Source of the DNA: an uncultured Veillonellaceae bacterium
Lineage (GTDB): Bacteria > Bacillota > Negativicutes > Veillonellales > Veillonellaceae
Assembly (NCBI GenBank): GCA_945867815.1
Contig: CAMBIX010000013.1
Coordinates: 1-34,835 of the forward strand
Length of the DNA stretch: 34,835 nucleotides
Direction of reading: 5' to 3'
The notes under the pieces were generated by a model. The model worked only from the letters and a program-made list of their open reading frames with translations, was not told where the DNA came from and did no database searches. Within the stretch, counting starts at the first letter, position 1. Every line of letters starts with the position of its first letter. The position numbers and the translations under genes are program-made. Below are positions 31,066-34,835 of this stretch, piece after piece.

Positions 31066-31995
31066 TTATTTCATTAATTCTCTTACCGATTTACTCGTAT
31101 GTATATAGGCTTGTAACGCTTGTACAATAGATCGTACAACCTGATACTTTTCCCGTTTTAAAGGTACAAGTAAGCCAATAGTCACTTGTAATGGCGGATT
31201 CATTGATCGCAGTACAAGCGTATTAGGCAGTGCGGCCGCCTCTTTACCTGGCACCGTTAACAAAAAAGAAAGTCCCATGTTATTTGACACTGACTGTATA
31301 TTAGCTTGTACTTGATTTGAAGACAAGACAATTGTAGGCATAAATCCAGATGTCTGGCACCTCTCAACAATGGTTTTTCTATGATACGAATCAATATTCA
31401 TCAAAAGTAAAGATTCACCTTGCAAATCAGAAAAAGAAATTTCTTGTTTATCAGCTAACAAGTGCGCCTTAGGTAAACATAATTTATATTCTCCTTCTAA
31501 CAAGGGCTGTATATCCCAACGATTTGAATAATTTCTTAATTCTGGCCAATTCGTTATAACAACGACCCCTAAATCCAATTCATTATTTAGTAAGCGGCGC
31601 CGAATGCCTAGTGAACCTTCTTCCGCAACAGATACCTCCCAATTAGGATATTTATCACGTATTGTCTTAAATATTGTTGAAAATAAGAACTGTCCAATCA
31701 TCGGCGGCATTCCTATTTTTAGTACGCCCTTCTTCTGTTCTTCTTGCCGAACCCCTGCCACTATACAGTCTAGTTCCCGGACCCACGGTTTTATTTGCCT
31801 ATAAAACAAACGCCCTGCCGCTGTAAGCACCAATTTTCTCGTCTGGCGTTGAAACAAAGGAACCCCTAGTTCTTCTTCTAATTTCTGAATGGCTACCGTA
31901 ATATTAGGTTGTGAAACAAAATGCTGCTTTGCCGCTTTTGTAATACTTCCACATTCAACAACAGTTACAAAATAACTAATTTGACGAAGTTCCAT
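31066..31995 (-). CDS. LysR-family transcription regulator
   Basis: A 309-residue LysR regulator from the ATG at 31995, which has AAGGA upstream and begins with the usual MELRQISYFVTV. The winged helix-turn-helix covers about residues 1-60 (GSITKAAKQHFVSQPNITVA then IQKLEEELGVPLFQR). An effector-binding domain of two lobes follows (LKIGMPPMIG, ELDLGVVV, LPKAHLLA). It is divergent from the fumarase genes across about 140 bp, the standard layout for a LysR protein controlling its neighbour, so it probably senses a C4 acid or related metabolite. That is inference. Confidence 0.92.
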   Translation of the reverse strand: MELRQISYFVTVVECGSITKAAKQHFVSQPNITVAIQKLEEELGVPLFQRQTRKLVLTAAGRLFYRQIKPWVRELDCIVAGVRQEEQKKGVLKIGMPPMIGQFLFSTIFKTIRDKYPNWEVSVAEEGSLGIRRRLLNNELDLGVVVITNWPELRNYSNRWDIQPLLEGEYKLCLPKAHLLADKQEISFSDLQGESLLLMNIDSYHRKTIVERCQTSGFMPTIVLSSNQVQANIQSVSNNMGLSFLLTVPGKEAAALPNTLVLRSMNPPLQVTIGLLVPLKREKYQVVRSIVQALQAYIHTSKSVRELMK

Positions 31996-32089
31996 ACATA
32001 TCCTTATATCCCACCTATGTATAAATGACATTTATCTACAAATAAGTATATCATATTTTTATTTTCACATTCATCCTCGTACAATAAAG

Positions 32090-32095
32090 TCATAC
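32090..32095 (+). promoter_or_regulatory. Candidate -10 for the fumarase operon
   Basis: TACAAT, about 45 bp before the alpha-subunit ATG in the spacer shared with the LysR gene. The -35 region is T-rich and weak, as expected for an activator-dependent promoter. A strong AAGGAGGTAG ribosome site follows. Confidence 0.4.
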
Positions 32096-32138
32096 ATGAA
32101 GTACACCACTAAATCGTGGCCTAAGGAGGTAGCTAATT

Positions 32139-32981
32139 ATGAGAACAATAAATACACAAGATATTGTACCTGTCATCGAAAAGCTCTGCCAACAGGCATG
32201 CTACGAATTAAATGACAATGTAATGAATGCCTTTCAAGAGGCACTAACTAAAGAAGAATCACCAATTGGCAAGGACTGCTTATCTATCATTATTAAAAAT
32301 GGTAAATTCGCTAAAGAGCATCAATTGCCCTGTTGCCATGACACAGGAGCTACTGTTGTTCTCATGGAAATTGGACAAGAAGTCTGTTGGTCTGGTATAG
32401 CATTAGAAAAGCAAGTAAATGAAGGCGTACGTCTAGGCTATACAAATGGCTACCTTCGCAAATCTGTTGTCAGCGATCCCTTAAATCGAGTGAATACAAA
32501 TGATAATACACCGGCTATGTTACACACAGAAATTGTACCTGGAGACAAAGTGAAAATCACGGTTATGCCTAAAGGGGGTGGCAGTGAAAATATGGGTGCC
32601 TTTAAAGTACTATTACCTGGTGATGGCGTCGCTGGGGTAAAAAAATTTTTGCTAGAAACTGTCCAAAAAGTAGGGGGCAATCCTTGCCCCCCTTATATTA
32701 TCGGTATCGGAATCGGTGGCACCATGGATAAATGTGCCTGGATGGCCAAAAAAGCTCTACTTCGTCCTATCGGTGAACATAATGCCAATCCCTTTTATGC
32801 AGAATTAGAGAAAGAATTTTTAGAAGCCGTCAATAATACAGGCATTGGACCTATTGGCTATGGTGGGCGAGTAACTGCACTTGATGTACATATTGACTAT
32901 TTTGGTGTTCATATTACCTCACTACCAGTAGCTATTAATTTCCAATGCAATGCAGCTCGCCAAGCCACAGCCATTTTATAA
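32139..32981 (+). CDS. Class I fumarase (or L-tartrate dehydratase) alpha subunit
   Basis: An iron-sulfur dehydratase subunit of 280 residues that hydrates or dehydrates C4 acids with the beta subunit encoded next. Cysteines for the 4Fe-4S cluster are Cys65/66 in LPCCHDTG, a mid-protein cysteine (183 or 199) and Cys270 in INFQCNAAR. NTNDNTPAMLH and MPKGGGSENMG are family motifs. Fumarase is central to lactate-to-succinate/propionate metabolism in Veillonella relatives, so fumarase is the more likely reading; tartrate dehydratases share the same motifs. It is divergent from a LysR gene. Confidence 0.9.
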   Translation: MRTINTQDIVPVIEKLCQQACYELNDNVMNAFQEALTKEESPIGKDCLSIIIKNGKFAKEHQLPCCHDTGATVVLMEIGQEVCWSGIALEKQVNEGVRLGYTNGYLRKSVVSDPLNRVNTNDNTPAMLHTEIVPGDKVKITVMPKGGGSENMGAFKVLLPGDGVAGVKKFLLETVQKVGGNPCPPYIIGIGIGGTMDKCAWMAKKALLRPIGEHNANPFYAELEKEFLEAVNNTGIGPIGYGGRVTALDVHIDYFGVHITSLPVAINFQCNAARQATAIL

Positions 32982-33000
32982 CTCATTAAAGGAGATCATT

Positions 33001-33549
33001 ATGGAAAAAGAAGTCAAACTTCCCTTAACACCAGAATTAGTCAATACACTTACCGTCGGTGACGTTCTATATTTAACAGGCTATGTATATACCTGCCGCG
33101 ATGCTGGCCATAAACGCATCCAAGAAGCATTAGCTCAAGGTAAATCGTCCCCTATTGACTGGACTAATCAAATTATTTACTATGCCGGACCATGCCCACC
33201 TAGCCCTGGCCATATTTTTAATTCTAATGGACCAACGACAGCCGCACGAATGGATCCATTCTTAGAAATGATGTACCAATTAGGAGCGCTCGCCACACTG
33301 GGAAAAGGAAATCGTGCCGATTATGTAACCGATTTATGCAAAAAATATAAACGCGTCTATCTAATGGGGGTTGGTGGTGCCTCTGCCATCAATCGTGACA
33401 AAGTTAAATCCGCTGAGATTATAGCCTATGAAGACTTAGGTACTGAATCAATTAAAAAATTATACTTTGATCGTTTTCGTGTTATTGTCGGCATTGATAG
33501 TAAAGGTAACGTCCTACAGAAACAAGAAATACAAAAATACAAACGATAA
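33001..33549 (+). CDS. Class I fumarase (or L-tartrate dehydratase) beta subunit
   Basis: The partner subunit, 182 residues from the ATG at 33001, 19 bp after the alpha stop with AAAGGAG as ribosome site; the in-frame upstream start at 32950 lies inside the alpha gene and is unlikely. The motifs are YYAGPCPPSPGH, NGPTTAARMDPF (substrate-binding segment), GKGNR, and YLMGVGGASAIN. The swivelling beta domain closes over the iron-sulfur cluster held by the alpha subunit. A hairpin terminator follows 65 bp later. Confidence 0.9.
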   Translation: MEKEVKLPLTPELVNTLTVGDVLYLTGYVYTCRDAGHKRIQEALAQGKSSPIDWTNQIIYYAGPCPPSPGHIFNSNGPTTAARMDPFLEMMYQLGALATLGKGNRADYVTDLCKKYKRVYLMGVGGASAINRDKVKSAEIIAYEDLGTESIKKLYFDRFRVIVGIDSKGNVLQKQEIQKYKR

Positions 33550-33613
33550 GACCATCTAATCTCTCATTATATATATACAATTTCACTCTTTAAGCAGTAT
33601 TAACTATATCAAC

Positions 33614-33660
33614 AAATAAGCTCAAGATTCCCTATATGCTAAGGTATCCTGAGCTTATTT
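33614..33660 (+). terminator. Terminator of the fumarase operon
   Basis: AAATAAGCTCA (33614-33624) pairs perfectly with TGAGCTTATTT (33650-33660) around a loop that can itself fold (GATTCCCT with AAGGTATC). It lies between the beta-subunit gene and the next plus-strand gene and could work in either direction. Confidence 0.75.
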
Positions 33661-33721
33661 ACTTTATAAGGATAATTAATATTTCCTCACAGTGCCTGTT
33701 CTATATCTTAGCCTTTATATT

Positions 33722-33730
33722 TGCTATAAT
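33722..33730 (+). promoter_or_regulatory. Extended -10 promoter of the exported-protein gene
   Basis: TGCTATAAT: a perfect -10 with TGn extension, 46 bp before the ATG. No good -35 is seen, as is usual for extended -10 promoters. Confidence 0.6.
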
Positions 33731-33775
33731 AAAATATACGATTAGCATTCATTGATAGAAAGGATATAGCCTATT

Positions 33776-34477
33776 ATGAAGTATCAGTTAAGACGATTTT
33801 TGATAAGTTCATTACTTTCATTCACATTAAGTATCCCTATAAGCCTCGCCGCACAAGCTAAAACTGCTACCACCCCCTCTTTTGCGCCTACCGCTACCAT
33901 TAATAAACAGCTGGATGAATCACAATTGGTCCTTGAGCGTAATGCGGCTGATACGCCTATTAATACGAAAGAAGCCGAAGAAATTGCCTCTAATGATAAG
34001 CTATACAAAGATTATAAACCGCTTCCTCCAATTACAGAAAAGCTAACAGCACTTAACCAAGTTTTTAGCTCTTTCACCCACCTAGACAATATTAATTTTG
34101 TAATTTTAGACGGCCGTGTAGCTAAGTCTGAGGCAGATATTGCCAAAGCTTACCCCACTCTTGTATTTCATGCCATTGACACCACTCATACAGATTTGAT
34201 TAGCACCAATAATCCTGATATTTCTTTTATTGCGGCCATTGACTTTACTATGGTTCACAAAAAAGAAGCATCTAAATTATTTACTGTTTCTAGTATTTGT
34301 TATCGTTATGATCGTAAAACAAAAACAATTGGTCTAGTAGATCTAAGCAAAGTACAAAAATACAAAAGTGGGGATGATCTTATAAACGTTCCCTATACAA
34401 AGCTCTCTAAAGAATCTCGTGCTTATCAGATTGCCTTATTTATGTGGAATCAAAACCATCCAAGCATGCCTTTTTAA
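33776..34477 (+). CDS. Exported protein of unknown function
   Basis: I do not recognise this 233-residue protein. It has a clear signal peptide (MKYQLRRFLISSLLSFTLS, cleavage probably after AQA at residue 28) and no lipobox. A Ser/Thr/Pro/Ala linker and a charged region (KEAEEIASNDKLYKDY) precede a predicted globular part from about residue 85, with alternating beta-like and helical stretches (INFVILDGRVAKSEADIAKA, ISFIAAIDFTMVHKKEASKL, TVSSICYRYDRKTKTIGLVD). It has a single cysteine (in SSICYRYD) and no membrane anchor. AGAAAGGA lies before the ATG, an extended -10 promoter upstream and a hairpin terminator downstream, so it is a monocistronic periplasmic or secreted protein. Confidence 0.8.
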   Translation: MKYQLRRFLISSLLSFTLSIPISLAAQAKTATTPSFAPTATINKQLDESQLVLERNAADTPINTKEAEEIASNDKLYKDYKPLPPITEKLTALNQVFSSFTHLDNINFVILDGRVAKSEADIAKAYPTLVFHAIDTTHTDLISTNNPDISFIAAIDFTMVHKKEASKLFTVSSICYRYDRKTKTIGLVDLSKVQKYKSGDDLINVPYTKLSKESRAYQIALFMWNQNHPSMPF

Positions 34478-34535
34478 GGGTGTGCTTGGAAATTGAGGAG
34501 GGGAATTAAGGAGGGATTGGATAGGAAGCCGCTCT

Positions 34536-34572
34536 AGAAAAAACGACTAGCATTACACTAGTCGTTTTCTCT
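34536..34572 (+). terminator. Bidirectional intrinsic terminator
   Basis: AAAACGACTAG (34540-34550) pairs with CTAGTCGTTTT (34558-34568) around CATTACA. Flanking A and T runs suit termination on either strand, 60 bp after the exported-protein stop. Confidence 0.85.
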
Positions 34573-34651
34573 AGTACGCTATCTGACTCAGTGGCAAATC
34601 TATAAGAGGTACACCTATTGTTATTCATTAGTAGTTATAACCTTATAGATG

Positions 34652-34713
34652 CGCAAATCCAAAAGCTCTTTTAAGACTAATCTATTCTCCGCAATAAGCC
34701 TTATGGATTTGCG
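34652..34713. repeat. Possible member of the intergenic hairpin family
   Basis: Perfect 10-base arms (CGCAAATCCA with TGGATTTGCG) enclose a 42-base loop containing AAGCTC and AATAAGCC, like the GAGC/GCC core elements of the other copies but weaker. It lies in the spacer after the exported-protein terminator, which otherwise holds no gene. Confidence 0.5.
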
Positions 34714-34813
34714 AAAGTGATTCACACAATTTTGTGCGTCGTTTTCACTCCTTCAAAAGTGGCTCTCTACTTATTCCAGGCCTACTTAGTAATATAAATA
34801 TTGTGTAATACAA

Positions 34814-34835
34814 GTTTGGCTGGTGACGGCCTAGA
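34814..34835 (+). rRNA. Possible 5' end of a 5S rRNA gene, cut by window edge
   Basis: The last bases (TTTGGCTGGTGACGGCCTAG) resemble the start of Firmicutes 5S rRNA, where UGGUGRC is followed by a short GC-rich turn and AGAGG. Only about 22 bases are visible, so this rests on similarity of a short motif and could be chance. Confidence 0.3.

Overview
The window looks like chromosome of a Veillonella-type bacterium (Negativicutes: Firmicutes ancestry, diderm envelope). The reasons are low GC, Firmicutes-like genes (HutP, SpoVB/YtgP-type flippase, infC-rpmI-rplT), a complete anaerobic cobalamin ring pathway, an exported CbiK, and a two-subunit class I fumarase as used in lactate-to-propionate metabolism. 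The genus call is inference; no 16S gene is present.

Layout. 1-990: a heptanucleotide repeat at the left edge, then a HicAB locus with intact hicB and a decayed hicA. 989-3065: lysC and a superoxide reductase on the minus strand. 3578-19950: the corrinoid region. It holds cbiL-cbiA-cobO (minus), two CbiK paralogues (minus), an exported CbiK (plus), a substrate-binding lipoprotein (plus), and one long minus-strand operon cbiD-E-T-F-G-H-J-C followed by a BtuC/FecD-like permease and its ATPase. Together these cover cobalt insertion into sirohydrochlorin through to adenosylcobyrinate a,c-diamide, plus a probable importer. I see no cobalamin riboswitch; instead a strong Fur-like box abuts the promoter of the cbiK pair. 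20374-23908: class II aldolase, RluA-type pseudouridine synthase and lipid flippase (minus). 24258-28913: CycA-like permease (plus), nicotinate phosphoribosyltransferase and a glycoside hydrolase family 2 protein that lacks both catalytic glutamates (minus). 29021-30295: rplT, rpmI and infC with a promoter, an attenuator-like leader and an apparent ATA start for infC (minus). 30471-33549: HutP, a LysR regulator, and divergent fumarase alpha and beta genes. 33776-34477: an exported protein of unknown function. The window ends in what may be the first bases of a 5S rRNA gene.

The most unusual signal is a family of roughly 70-bp hairpins placed just 3' of many stop codons. Their outer arms differ from copy to copy but stay complementary, and copies share an inner core. 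Where arm pairs are imperfect, the changes give G-U wobbles only in the RNA sense of the upstream gene, which argues for selection at the RNA level. At several loci the element sits in a local tandem duplication of about 150-190 bp.
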